Of a DNA stretch of 64,000 nt, positions 16,799 to 25,591 are shown in pieces (within the stretch, counting starts at the first letter, position 1; each line of letters starts with the position of its first letter). The stretch lies in the NCBI GenBank assembly GCA_052161885.1, contig CP197396.1, positions 2,914,001 to 2,978,000 of the forward strand, in the 5' to 3' direction. The stretch comes from QKTW01 sp052161885. Lineage in GTDB: Bacteria; Bacteroidota; Bacteroidia; Chitinophagales; Chitinophagaceae. Below the pieces are notes generated by a model. It saw only the letters and a program-made list of their open reading frames with translations. It did no database searches and was not told the origin of the DNA. Made by a program: the position numbers and the translations under genes.

Positions 16799-18658
16799 AT
16801 GGCTAAAGTAGGAATTAACCTGGCAACAGGAAGTATACAGCAGGCAGAAACAATTGTAGGAATAGACCTCGGAACAACAAACAGTCTTATTGCCATTGTG
16901 CGCGACGATACACGCAGCCCCATTGCGCTCCGTGATGTAGACGGACTGGCGCTGGTGCCGTCGATCGTGCATTTTGATGAATACGGCAACCCCACAGTAG
17001 GTATCGCTGCCAAAGAAAAGCTCATCGCAGAACCGCATAACACCATTTACTCCGTAAAACGCCTGATGGGCAAATCTTACAAAGATGTGGGCGATCATGC
17101 GGGCTTTTTCTCGTATAAAGTAATTGATGATAATACCGATTCGCTGGTGAAAATACAGGTGGGCGACCGCTTTTATTCGCCGATAGAACTGTCGTCGTAC
17201 ATACTGAAAGAACTGAAGCATCGTGCAGAGCATATCCTGAAAACGCCGGTAAACAAAGCGGTGATCACCGTGCCTGCATATTTTAACGATGCACAGCGCC
17301 AGGCTACGCGTGATGCGGGCAGACTGGCCGGACTGGATGTATTGCGCATTGTGAACGAACCTACCGCTGCGAGCCTTGCCTATGGCATGGGCGTAAAGCC
17401 GGACGAAGAAAAAACCATTGCAGTCTACGATCTCGGCGGCGGCACCTTTGATATTTCCATCCTTAAGATCACCAACGGCATATTTGAAGTATTGTCTACA
17501 CATGGCGATACCTACCTCGGCGGCGACGACCTGGACCGTGCGCTGGCTACATATTGGCAGCAGCAACTCGGCATCTCAGACGATCAGCTGAAAGCAGATA
17601 AAACACTGTCGCAGCAGCTGCGCCTTACTGCAGAAGAAGCGAAAAAACACCTTTCAGGCAATGATGTTTTTGAAGGAACTATTGCCGGTAAAAATGTACA
17701 GATTACCCGCAGTGAATTTGACAATCTCATTCAGCCGCTGGTAGACCGTACGCTGCAAAGCTGCACCAGCGCATTGAAAGATGCAGGCCTCACTATTGCG
17801 CAGATAGATGCGGTAGTGATGGTGGGTGGTTCTACACGTGTGCCACTCGTGAAGGAAAGCATCCGGAAATTCTTTAACCAGGATGTATTTGACGAACTGA
17901 ACCCGGATGAAGTAGTGGCACTGGGTGCGGCTGTACAGGCCGATATTCTTGCAGGCAAGAATACAGATATGCTGCTGCTGGATGTAACACCACTGAGCCT
18001 GGGACTGGAAACAATGGGCGGACTGATGGATGTGCTGATACCCCGAAACTCAAAAATACCCAACCGCGCCAGCAGGCAGTATACCACGCAGAAAGACGGA
18101 CAGAGCGGCATGCGCATCTCTGTATTCCAGGGTGAGCGCGACCTGGTGCAGGACAATCGTAAGCTGGCAGAATTTAATCTCACCGGCATACCCGCTATGC
18201 CAGCAGGATTGCCCAAAGTAGAAGTGGCCTTCCTGATAGATGCAGACGGCATTCTGAAAGTAAGTGCAACAGAGCTGCGCAGCGGCACAGCACAGGCCAT
18301 TGACGTAAAGCCTCAGTACGGACTTACGGACGAAGAGGTGGAAAAGATGCTGATGGACTCGCTTGTAAATGCCAAGCAGGATATGCAGACGCGCGCACTG
18401 GTAGAAGCTACTACCGAAGCAGAGCAGATGCTGGAGACTACCGAAAAGTTCCTGCAGAAGCATAAAGAATATCTTGAGGCGGAAGAACTGACCACTACAC
18501 AAACCCATATGCAGCAGCTGCGTAATGCCATTGCCGCAAAAGACAAAGACCTGATACAAAAAGAAACCGAACTGCTCAATGAAGTAAGCCGTCCGTTTGC
18601 AGAAAGGGTGATGGACGCTGCGCTGAAAGACGCCATGAAAGGGAAGAAAATACTCTAA
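16799..18658 (+). CDS. hscA: Second Hsp70, HscA-like
   Basis: A 619-residue Hsp70 distinct from the dnaK at 9.9 kb. It has an N-terminal extension before GIDLGTTNSL (21-30), FDISI and VGGSTRVP motifs, DVTPLSLGLETMGG, and a shorter C-terminal region without the acidic DnaK tail; these traits and the length fit HscA, the chaperone that works with IscU in Fe-S cluster transfer. No iscS, iscU, hscB or fdx genes are adjacent, so the assignment rests on sequence alone and a divergent DnaK paralogue is possible. The start ATG 16799 is supported by the promoter at 16782-16789. Confidence 0.8.
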   Translation: MAKVGINLATGSIQQAETIVGIDLGTTNSLIAIVRDDTRSPIALRDVDGLALVPSIVHFDEYGNPTVGIAAKEKLIAEPHNTIYSVKRLMGKSYKDVGDHAGFFSYKVIDDNTDSLVKIQVGDRFYSPIELSSYILKELKHRAEHILKTPVNKAVITVPAYFNDAQRQATRDAGRLAGLDVLRIVNEPTAASLAYGMGVKPDEEKTIAVYDLGGGTFDISILKITNGIFEVLSTHGDTYLGGDDLDRALATYWQQQLGISDDQLKADKTLSQQLRLTAEEAKKHLSGNDVFEGTIAGKNVQITRSEFDNLIQPLVDRTLQSCTSALKDAGLTIAQIDAVVMVGGSTRVPLVKESIRKFFNQDVFDELNPDEVVALGAAVQADILAGKNTDMLLLDVTPLSLGLETMGGLMDVLIPRNSKIPNRASRQYTTQKDGQSGMRISVFQGERDLVQDNRKLAEFNLTGIPAMPAGLPKVEVAFLIDADGILKVSATELRSGTAQAIDVKPQYGLTDEEVEKMLMDSLVNAKQDMQTRALVEATTEAEQMLETTEKFLQKHKEYLEAEELTTTQTHMQQLRNAIAAKDKDLIQKETELLNEVSRPFAERVMDAALKDAMKGKKIL

Positions 18659-18678
18659 AAAATAGATTTCAGATAGAT

Positions 18679-18711
18679 ACTGCCGGGGCAAATTGTTCCG
18701 GCAGTTTTTTA
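18679..18711 (+). terminator. Terminator of the hscA-like gene
   Basis: Stem ACTGCCGG / CCGGCAGT around an 11-nt loop, followed by TTTTTT. Confidence 0.88.
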
Positions 18712-18792
18712 TTACTGCCATCCAGCAGGAATGAAGGTGTGATTTATTTATTTCTCGCGGCGGCACGGCGGCGCAACGTTTTTAATCTATTC

Positions 18793-18860
18793 CGTCATCC
18801 TGCCGCCCGCCTGAATGACGCAGTCGGGCAGGGAGTGTAGCGCAAAGCAGGATCTTTCCA
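18793..18860 (+). repeat. CGTCATCCTG...CAGGATCTTT element with a palindrome inside
   Basis: It begins CGTCATCCTG and ends GTAGCG-n4-GCAGGATCTTT, the same ends as an inverted copy at 30998-31037. Between them sits an imperfect palindrome (18803-18833, core CCCGCCTGAATGACG..GTCGGGCAGG) that is related to 30781-30809 and 34207-34235. Confidence 0.6.
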
Positions 18861-18923
18861 GGGGAGCGAAATCACACGGCGCACAAATCGTAAAATTTCA
18901 GGTATCATGACTCTTGCTCTGCT

Positions 18924-19054
18924 GGATGTTCCGAAGGGCATCCGGTGGTAAGGATAAAAGGCATTTGTAATGCCCGTTCCTGATTAAGCATCCCGGAAGC
19001 GGTTTGCAAAACCGCATTTATCCATTGTATTCCGGATGATCCTGCGGAACATCC
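18924..19054. repeat. 131-nt multi-branched palindromic element
   Basis: Nested perfect pairings: GGATGTTCCG (18924-18933) with CGGAACATCC (19045-19054); CATCCGG (18939-18945) with CCGGATG (19032-19038); GGATAAA (18952-18958) with TTTATCC (19017-19023). Inside are two hairpins, GGCATT-tgt-AATGCC (18960-18974) and GCGGTTT-gca-AAACCGC (18999-19015). As RNA or single-stranded DNA this folds into a stem carrying two arms. It is non-coding, 60 bases from the end of the barrel gene. Confidence 0.75.
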
Positions 19055-19113
19055 GGAACAGCGTTAGTTAGGGGTAGGTTCTCTCGTCCTGGAATAAGTT
19101 GACACCACGCACG

Positions 19114-19818
19114 CTAAAACCGATACCCCACCGACATCGCCACATATTGCAGCCTCAGGAAATACGAGTTGGTATTGCTGGTGGTCATATCATACAGGTT
19201 CATATCGTAATGCAGGCCTATGAGATACCTGCTGCGCCAGTAATAACGTATACCCAGCTTCACCGCTGGGTTAAACATGTATAGTTCTTTATACCCGGTC
19301 TTTGCATCAGTTTGCGAGGAAACGAGGCCAATGCTCTGGTAACGGGAATAAGAACTGGTGCTCAGATATTCCCCTTCGCGGTACGTATTGTCTACCACTA
19401 CCTGTTTTGCCTTCAGCAGGAAACCGTAATTCATGCCCGCACCTATCCACAGCTGCCCGGACTTGCGCTGCAGGACTTTACAGGAAAGCATGAGGGGCAC
19501 ATCGAGGTAATAATAGTGCAGCTTTACATCATACACATCTGTTGTATTATAAATGCCATCATCATTTACGAAAACAGAATGTGCTTTAAATCCTTTTTCG
19601 GTATAGCCAATGCCGGTTTCAAGGGCAAATACATGTGAGAGTGGCAAATGTGCGCTCAATAGAAAATGAGGTGTGAAGCGCGGCGCATAGTCTTCTCCGC
19701 CATGTTTCAACGTTACGAAGCTCATACCCGTGCCGGCTTCCACCAGCAGCGATTTCTGTGCTGTGCTTTTGGTTGCGGCAGCAGCCAGCAATAGCAGTAT
19801 AAAGAGCATTTGGCGCAT
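19114..19818 (-). CDS. Outer-membrane beta-barrel protein (porin-family fold)
   Basis: A 234-residue protein with a signal peptide (MRQMLFILLLLAAAATKSTA) cleaved before QKS, followed by alternating hydrophobic strands and a C-terminal aromatic end (YVAMSVGYRF), the usual signal for barrel assembly. The layout (GTGMSFVTLKHG, TGIGYTEKGF, YLDVPLML, GAGMNYGFLL, VKLGIRYYW) matches the outer-membrane beta-barrel domain family widespread in Bacteroidota, probably 8 to 10 strands. Specific function unknown. It is divergent from the phosphoesterase operon and downstream abuts the palindromic element region. Confidence 0.8.
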   Translation of the reverse strand: MRQMLFILLLLAAAATKSTAQKSLLVEAGTGMSFVTLKHGGEDYAPRFTPHFLLSAHLPLSHVFALETGIGYTEKGFKAHSVFVNDDGIYNTTDVYDVKLHYYYLDVPLMLSCKVLQRKSGQLWIGAGMNYGFLLKAKQVVVDNTYREGEYLSTSSYSRYQSIGLVSSQTDAKTGYKELYMFNPAVKLGIRYYWRSRYLIGLHYDMNLYDMTTSNTNSYFLRLQYVAMSVGYRF

Positions 19819-19983
19819 GGTATAACCCTGTATGTAAGTTAAACATTATGCAGCACATCGCCGGAAAGCAGTTTTCTTCAGGATGTATTCGGAATCGCTT
19901 AATATATTGATAATACATGCTTAATAGTCACTTTATATAAATTCTTTCCCTTTGTAAAAAGAGCAAAACCATCAGCGAAGATT

Positions 19984-20874
19984 ATGGAGAAAAGGGACGT
20001 TGATATTGTTGTATTATCAGATATACATTTAGGTACTTACGGGTGTCATGCCAAAGAACTGCTGCAGTACCTGAAAAGCATCAACCCCAAAGCTGTGGTG
20101 CTGAATGGAGACATCATCGATATATGGCAGTTCAGCAAACGCTACTGGCCGGCTACACATATGATGATCGTGAAGCACATTGTAGGCCTTATCGCTGCTG
20201 ATATCCCGGTTTATTACATTCCCGGCAATCATGATGAGTTGCTGCGTAAGTTCAAAGATTTCCAGCTCGGTTCGCTCAAGATCACCAATAAGCTTTCACT
20301 GAAAATAGATGGTGCCAATGTGTGGATCTTCCACGGAGATGTGTTTGACGTAGTGATGCAGCACAGCAAATGGCTGGCAAAGCTGGGCGCCATCGGTTAT
20401 GATACGCTGATACTCATCAACCGTTTTGTGAACTTCTTTTCGCAGAAGATGGGCCGCGGCAAGATATCGCTCTCCAAAAAGATAAAGAACAGTGTAAAAA
20501 GCGCTGTGAAATTCATCAACCAGTTTGAATCTACCGTCTGCGAAATAGCAGCCAACAATCAATATAAATATGTGATCTGCGGTCACATTCACCAGCCCGA
20601 AATCAATACCGTAGTTACAGAGCACGGTTCTGTCATATACATGAACTCCGGCGACTGGATAGAAAACCTTACTTCACTTGAATACAATGGCGGCAAATGG
20701 AGCATTTACCGTTACAATGATGACCCTGTTGCGCAGGCAATAGAAGTACGTCGCAACAAAAAAAATAAGGAAGAAAGCCCCAAAGAGTTAATGGCAAACC
20801 TGCTGCAGGAACTGAACGTAAGAAGAGAACAGGGAGACGTACTCGTTCCGGCCGGCACAATATCAATACCGTGA
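19984..20874 (+). CDS. Metallophosphoesterase, UDP-2,3-diacylglucosamine diphosphatase-like
   Basis: A 296-residue calcineurin-like phosphoesterase with the complete metal site: DIH (D13, H15), GDIID (D43), GNHDE (N82, H83), HGD (H117) and GHIHQPE (about 199-205). The Bacteroidota relatives are annotated as UDP-2,3-diacylglucosamine diphosphatase family, which cleaves UDP-diacyl-GlcN to lipid X in lipid A synthesis, but the length (typical LpxH is about 240) and the partner gene leave room for another pyrophosphate substrate. Its last 4 bases overlap the GTG start of a glycosyltransferase, a sign of translational coupling. Confidence 0.8.
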   Translation: MEKRDVDIVVLSDIHLGTYGCHAKELLQYLKSINPKAVVLNGDIIDIWQFSKRYWPATHMMIVKHIVGLIAADIPVYYIPGNHDELLRKFKDFQLGSLKITNKLSLKIDGANVWIFHGDVFDVVMQHSKWLAKLGAIGYDTLILINRFVNFFSQKMGRGKISLSKKIKNSVKSAVKFINQFESTVCEIAANNQYKYVICGHIHQPEINTVVTEHGSVIYMNSGDWIENLTSLEYNGGKWSIYRYNDDPVAQAIEVRRNKKNKEESPKELMANLLQELNVRREQGDVLVPAGTISIP

Positions 20875-21908
20875 AAATACTTTACGCCATACAGGGAACG
20901 GGCAACGGCCACCTGAGCCGCGCAAGAGACATTTATCCCGAGCTGGCAAAATACGGAACTGTAGATGTACTGGTGAGCGGCATACAGGTAGATGTGGATT
21001 TTCCGTATCCCATTAAATATAAGTTCTACGGCCTCAGTTTTATCTTCGGCAGTCACGGCGGCGTAGACATCTGGAAGACTATTAAAAGTATGAACCTTCC
21101 CCGCCTTATCGGCGATATCAATAAGCTTAAAGTGCGCGAGTATGACCTGGTGATCAATGATTTTGAGCCGGTGTCTGCATGGGCCTGCAAGCTGAAAAGA
21201 GTTCCCTGCATTTCGCTGAGCCATCAATGTGCTGTGCTGGATAAAAAAGCACCGCTTCCTGCCGAGCATGATCGTTTTGGTGAACTGGTACTACGCCGTT
21301 ATGCGCCTCATACGGCAGCTTACGGTTTTCACTTTAAGGCCTTTGCAAAGAATATATTCACACCAGTCATCCGCCGGGAGATACGCGAACTGAAACCTAC
21401 CAATGAAGGTCATATCACCGTATACCTTCCTGCTTATAATGATCATGACCTGATCATGCACCTGTCGCGGTTTAAAAAAGTAAAATGGCAGGTTTTCTCC
21501 AAGCACAATAAAGAGAGCGTCACTTTTGAGAATGTAGACATTCACCCCATAGCGAATGATGCGTTTATCCGCAGCATGGCTTCGTCCGCAGGCGTATTAT
21601 GCGGCGCAGGCTTTGAAGGACCGGCAGAAGCTATGTTCCTGGGCAAAAAACTGATGGTGATACCCATGCACGCACAATATGAGCAGCAGTGCAATGCCGC
21701 AGCCATGGCAAATATGGGTGTACCGGTAATAAAATCGCTGAGTAAAAAATATTACGACCGCATCCTGCTGTGGCTCGATGCCGGAAAACCTGTTACTGTT
21801 GATTACCCTGATCAGACGGCTGCCATTATTGCCCGCGTAATCAGGGAGCAGGCACCTACTGTCACTAATGAAGAAAAGCCGCACAACCTGGTTGCACGGC
21901 TTCAATAA
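20871..21908 (+). CDS. Glycosyltransferase of the MJ1255/VC2487 (MurG-like GT-B) type
   Basis: A 345-residue GT-B enzyme. The N-terminus KILYAIQGTGNGHLSRARD (GTGNGH at 9-14) is the signature of the MJ1255/VC2487 family, and a C-terminal nucleotide-sugar site GAGFEGPAEAMFLGKKLMVIP is at about 245-265. Members resemble MurG and diglucosyldiacylglycerol synthases, so a lipid-linked acceptor is plausible; acceptor and donor are unknown. It starts with GTG inside the ATGA-like overlap (GTGA) with the upstream phosphoesterase, so the two products are probably made together and act in one glycolipid pathway. No membrane segment was seen; probably membrane-peripheral. Confidence 0.82.
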   Translation: MKILYAIQGTGNGHLSRARDIYPELAKYGTVDVLVSGIQVDVDFPYPIKYKFYGLSFIFGSHGGVDIWKTIKSMNLPRLIGDINKLKVREYDLVINDFEPVSAWACKLKRVPCISLSHQCAVLDKKAPLPAEHDRFGELVLRRYAPHTAAYGFHFKAFAKNIFTPVIRREIRELKPTNEGHITVYLPAYNDHDLIMHLSRFKKVKWQVFSKHNKESVTFENVDIHPIANDAFIRSMASSAGVLCGAGFEGPAEAMFLGKKLMVIPMHAQYEQQCNAAAMANMGVPVIKSLSKKYYDRILLWLDAGKPVTVDYPDQTAAIIARVIREQAPTVTNEEKPHNLVARLQ

Positions 21909-21931
21909 GTTATATGAAAACGACTATAAAA

Positions 21932-22708
21932 CTACTTGCCCTTAAATTCGGGTTTCCTTTTCTGGAGAAAGGCATTCACGCCTTCTACAAAGTCAGCGGT
22001 CTGGCCAGCCTTTACCTGAAGGTCTTTTTCCAGCTCTAACTGCTGGTTCAGGTTATTGGCGTAAGACTGGTTGAGCGCGCGCTTGGTAAGGCCAAGGCCT
22101 ATAGTAGGCATCTGCGCCAGTGTAGCCGCTATCTTTTTACTCTCCTGTTCAAATTCTTCATCTGCATAAGCCCTGTAGATCATGCCCATAGCTGCAGCTT
22201 CGTCGGCAGTAACCTTGTCAGCCAGCATCATGAGGGCAGAAGCGCGCTGCATGCCTACCAGGCGTGGGAGGAAGTAAGTGCCGCCACTATCGGGTACAAG
22301 GCCTATTTTACTGAAAGCCTGTATAAATGAAGCAGACCTGTTGGCCACCACCACGTCGCAGGCAAGGGCGAGATTGGCACCGGCACCGGCAGCAACGCCG
22401 TTTACAGCAGCTACGATCGGTTTTTCAATATTGCGGAAGCGGGAAATGACCGGGTTGTAATTTTCACGGACTACTTTCTCGAAATCTATAGAAGCTACAT
22501 CGGGAAACTCTGCAAGATCCTGGCCGGAACAAAATCCTTTACCGGCACCGGTAAGATATATACAGCGGACATTATCGTCTTTTTCGCAGGCATCAAGGTG
22601 CGCCTGCAGTTCGAGGGCCATATCCCGGCTAAAGCTGTTATATTTTTCCGGGCGGTTCAGTGTAATATACGCAACGCCATTGTCTATATGGAAAAGGACC
22701 GTACTCAT
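21932..22708 (-). CDS. Enoyl-CoA hydratase/isomerase family, PaaG-like
   Basis: A 258-residue crotonase-fold protein. The oxyanion-hole loops are FCSGQDLAEF (about 65-74) and AAVNGVAAGAGANLALACD (about 100-118), and the stretch IGLVPDSGGTYFLPRLVG resembles PaaG, the ring-epoxide isomerase of phenylacetate degradation. No other paa genes are in the window, so a general enoyl-CoA hydratase of beta-oxidation is equally possible. I chose ATG 22708 (MSTVLFHIDNG); 22762 lies inside the upstream terminator. It has its own promoter element at 22733-22740. Confidence 0.82.
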   Translation of the reverse strand: MSTVLFHIDNGVAYITLNRPEKYNSFSRDMALELQAHLDACEKDDNVRCIYLTGAGKGFCSGQDLAEFPDVASIDFEKVVRENYNPVISRFRNIEKPIVAAVNGVAAGAGANLALACDVVVANRSASFIQAFSKIGLVPDSGGTYFLPRLVGMQRASALMMLADKVTADEAAAMGMIYRAYADEEFEQESKKIAATLAQMPTIGLGLTKRALNQSYANNLNQQLELEKDLQVKAGQTADFVEGVNAFLQKRKPEFKGK

Positions 22709-22732
22709 CAGGCTGATACAAATTATAAGCTG

Positions 22733-22740
22733 CAAATGTA
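22733..22740 (-). promoter_or_regulatory. TAnnTTTG promoter element of the PaaG-like gene
   Basis: TACATTTG on the minus strand, 24 bases before ATG 22708 and just downstream of the pyrG terminator. Confidence 0.5.
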
Positions 22741-22744
22741 CATT

Positions 22745-22780
22745 AAAAAGACCGTCCGGCATTGCACGAACGGTCTTTTT
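22745..22780 (-). terminator. Terminator of pyrG
   Basis: Stem AAAAAGACCGT / ACGGTCTTTTT with a 14-nt loop, 17 bases past the pyrG stop. Confidence 0.87.
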
Positions 22781-22796
22781 AAATATATAAGCGGTA

Positions 22797-24455
22797 TTAT
22801 GCTATTGTTTTCTCAAAAACTTTGTGGGCATTTCCGTTGTTGCGCTGCTCCTGCGCTTCTTTTGCTGCTTTTACAAAAGCTACAAACAGCGGATGCGGGT
22901 TTTCCACCGTACTCTTATATTCCGGGTGGAACTGTGTGCCGATATAAAACGGATGCTCCGGCACTTCAACGATCTCCACAAGGCCTGTTTTCGGGTTTTT
23001 ACCCACGGGTATCATGCCCGCTTTTTCAAATGCCTCCAGGTATTCATTGTTAAATTCGTAACGGTGGCGGTGGCGTTCCGAAATGTGTGTCGTGCCATAT
23101 GCATTGGCTGCAATGGATCCGTTGCGGAGCTCACAGTCATATGCGCCCAGTCGCATGGTGCCGCCCATCTGTGTAATCGCTTTTTGCTCTTCCATCATGG
23201 CAATTACAGCATTGTGCGTATCCGGGTTCATTTCTGTAGAATGCGCGGTAGACATGTTCAGGACATTGCGGGCAAATTCCACGCAGGCCATCTGCATACC
23301 CAGGCATATACCAAAGAACGGGATCTTGTTCTCACGGGCATAGCGGATTGCATCTATCTTACCTTCTATACCACGGCTGCCAAAACCAGGTGCCACAAGT
23401 ATGGCATCTATGTTCTGCAGTTTTTCCACGGCATTTTCCGGTGTCAGGTATTCGGAGTGGATGTTGCGTACTTCTACTTTGCATTCATTTACCGCTCCTG
23501 CATGTATCAACGCTTCCAGGATAGATTTGTAGGCATCCTGCAGCTCTACATATTTACCGATAAGACCTATGGTTACTTTTGATTTAGGGTAGCGGAGTTT
23601 GTTGAGGAATTCTTTCCAGCGGCCCAGTCCTGTTTCCGGTTCCTGACCCAGTGGCAGATTCAGTTTCTGCAGGCATATCACATCCAGTTTTTCACGCATC
23701 ATTTCCAGCGGTACACTGTAGATCGTGTCTGCGTCCATAGCTTCAATTACCGCATCCTGTGTTACGTTACAGAACTGGGCAATTTTACGTTTCAGATCTT
23801 TGTAAAGCGGCTCTTCGGTACGGCACACCAGTACATCCGGGTTAATGCCATTTTCGCTGAGCAGTTTTACAGAGTGCTGTGTCGGTTTTGTCTTCAGTTC
23901 TTTTGCCGCCTTGAGGTAAGGGATCAGTGTAAGGTGCACTACTATACAGTTGTGGTCACCGAGATCCCATTTCAGCTGGCGTACAGCTTCTATATATGGT
24001 AATGATTCAATATCGCCCACAGTACCGCCCAGCTCGGTGATCACGATATCAAACTGGTTGTCCTGGCCCAGGAGTGTCATACGACGCTTGATCTCATCTG
24101 TAATATGAGGGATCACCTGCACGGTTTTACCGAGAAAAGCTCCTTCACGTTCTTTGTTGATCACATACTGGTAGATGCGGCCGGTGGTCACATTGTTGGC
24201 CTGTGAAGTATGTGTGTTCAGGTATCTTTCGTAGTGCCCGAGGTCAAGATCGGTTTCTGCACCATCTTCTGTAACGTAACATTCACCGTGCTCGTACGGG
24301 TTCAGCGTACCGGGATCGACATTGATGTACGGATCAAATTTCTGGATGGTAGTTGTAAAACCTCTTGCCTGGAGCAGCTTGGCCAGCGAGGCAGCAATAA
24401 TTCCTTTACCTAACGAAGAGGTTACGCCTCCTGTCACAAATATATACTTAGTCAT
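22797..24455 (-). CDS. pyrG: CTP synthase
   Basis: A 552-residue enzyme that makes CTP from UTP, ATP and glutamine. The N-terminal synthetase domain starts MTKYIFVTGGVTSSLGKGI with its P-loop at about 9-17 and contains DPYINVDPGTLNPYEHGE; the C-terminal class I glutaminase domain has the nucleophile elbow GICLGMQ (near 380) and the FHPEYKS motif (near 520). Length is normal. The promoter element at 24537-24544 predicts a leader of about 75 nt, longer than most in this window, but I found no clear attenuator in it. The gene stands alone. Confidence 0.97.
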   Translation of the reverse strand: MTKYIFVTGGVTSSLGKGIIAASLAKLLQARGFTTTIQKFDPYINVDPGTLNPYEHGECYVTEDGAETDLDLGHYERYLNTHTSQANNVTTGRIYQYVINKEREGAFLGKTVQVIPHITDEIKRRMTLLGQDNQFDIVITELGGTVGDIESLPYIEAVRQLKWDLGDHNCIVVHLTLIPYLKAAKELKTKPTQHSVKLLSENGINPDVLVCRTEEPLYKDLKRKIAQFCNVTQDAVIEAMDADTIYSVPLEMMREKLDVICLQKLNLPLGQEPETGLGRWKEFLNKLRYPKSKVTIGLIGKYVELQDAYKSILEALIHAGAVNECKVEVRNIHSEYLTPENAVEKLQNIDAILVAPGFGSRGIEGKIDAIRYARENKIPFFGICLGMQMACVEFARNVLNMSTAHSTEMNPDTHNAVIAMMEEQKAITQMGGTMRLGAYDCELRNGSIAANAYGTTHISERHRHRYEFNNEYLEAFEKAGMIPVGKNPKTGLVEIVEVPEHPFYIGTQFHPEYKSTVENPHPLFVAFVKAAKEAQEQRNNGNAHKVFEKTIA

Positions 24456-24536
24456 AACGCCTGTTTTTTAACGACCGGCGCGCAGCTTACACGGGAAATT
24501 CAGTAAGATGATGGGGAAAAAGCTGTAGCGGTCACA

Positions 24537-24544
24537 CAAAGGTA
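24537..24544 (-). promoter_or_regulatory. TAnnTTTG promoter element of pyrG
   Basis: TACCTTTG on the minus strand, 81 bases before the ATG. This is the longest leader among the promoter candidates here. Confidence 0.45.
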
Positions 24545-24643
24545 AGGAACATTCTGCTTTTCTGCCAGACACACCTCGCAGAAACATACCAAAGCCTTTG
24601 TGCTGCTGAAGAAAAAAATTTTCGGACGCTGTGCTGCAGGATT

Positions 24644-25447
24644 TTACCGCCTGTGTTTGGTCTGTGTTGCTTTGTTGTTAAAAAACCTGGAAAGGAAATT
24701 TTTTGCCATGCCTTCTGCCCTGAAAAAGAGCTTTTTGGTCACACTGTCTTCGGGCCGCGCATAAAAAGTGGTTTTATGCACATATGGTTTCTGGTTCAGC
24801 GGCACTGCAGAAAAGTAATAATTGGAAATACACGCACGGATGCCTTCATAAGTCACTTCATTTACGGAGTGGATGGAAGCAGTATGTGTTTCCATTACAG
24901 CCAGCCTGTTAAAGCGCGAATGAATTTCCACTTTCTGCTTCATAGATTTATTCCAGAGCTCCAGGTTGCCGCCCACTTCTTTGGGCCATCCCGGTGTGAT
25001 GTAGTATAGCGTATTGATTATGCGGTATTTGCGGCCATCTCCGTCATGTGAGTTGTCCAGATGCGGTTTCAGAAAATCGCCTTTCATCATCATAGATATA
25101 CCCGATCCATACAGCGATTCATCCGGCTCGAGATCCTGCAGACCTGTAATATTAGATATAGCGCGTATAACGGCCTCGTCCTGGAAAGCATACAGTATCG
25201 CCGTCATCATTTCATCGTAATCTTCCAGTTTTATACCTACCCTTTTTTTCTCTTTTTCCGTATCCCGCAACATCAGCTGGTCTGGATGGGGAAGTGCATG
25301 ATATATGGCATTGGCCCACTGCTCGGGCAGAAGATCATCAATAAAAAAATGCCTTACCGGGGACGAATGTTCCCAATAATCTTTTAAAATAGTCTGGTTA
25401 TTTTCAAGTCGCTCAGCAATAATCTTGGCTAACACTTGTGCAGTCAT
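24644..25447 (-). CDS. 2-oxoglutarate/Fe(II)-dependent oxygenase family protein
   Basis: A 267-residue protein with the double-stranded beta-helix ligands of the 2OG-Fe(II) oxygenase superfamily: HLD (H129, D131) in KPHLDNSHDG, a distal His in ASIHSVNEV (H193) and a basic residue downstream (R204) that could bind 2-oxoglutarate. GGNLELWN between them is typical of prolyl-hydroxylase-like members. The substrate is unknown; relatives hydroxylate proteins or act in sugar and antibiotic tailoring. It has no signal peptide and is therefore cytoplasmic. It is separated from pyrG by 188 bases that contain the pyrG promoter, so it is an independent unit. Confidence 0.82.
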   Translation of the reverse strand: MTAQVLAKIIAERLENNQTILKDYWEHSSPVRHFFIDDLLPEQWANAIYHALPHPDQLMLRDTEKEKKRVGIKLEDYDEMMTAILYAFQDEAVIRAISNITGLQDLEPDESLYGSGISMMMKGDFLKPHLDNSHDGDGRKYRIINTLYYITPGWPKEVGGNLELWNKSMKQKVEIHSRFNRLAVMETHTASIHSVNEVTYEGIRACISNYYFSAVPLNQKPYVHKTTFYARPEDSVTKKLFFRAEGMAKNFLSRFFNNKATQTKHRR

Positions 25448-25591
25448 AAAACAGGATTCGGCAATAAATGTAACTATTATTTAGCCGGAATAAAACCATA
25501 AATGTCTTATAGAAAAAAATTACCTTTATTGTATTGAAGCAGCATAAGTTATTTCAATTCATTCAATCATTCAATACATATCTGATACTTT

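Noticed and set aside
18659..19113. Insertion sequence remnant with a transposase
   Set aside because: Repeats are present but no transposase-like reading frame was found on either strand.
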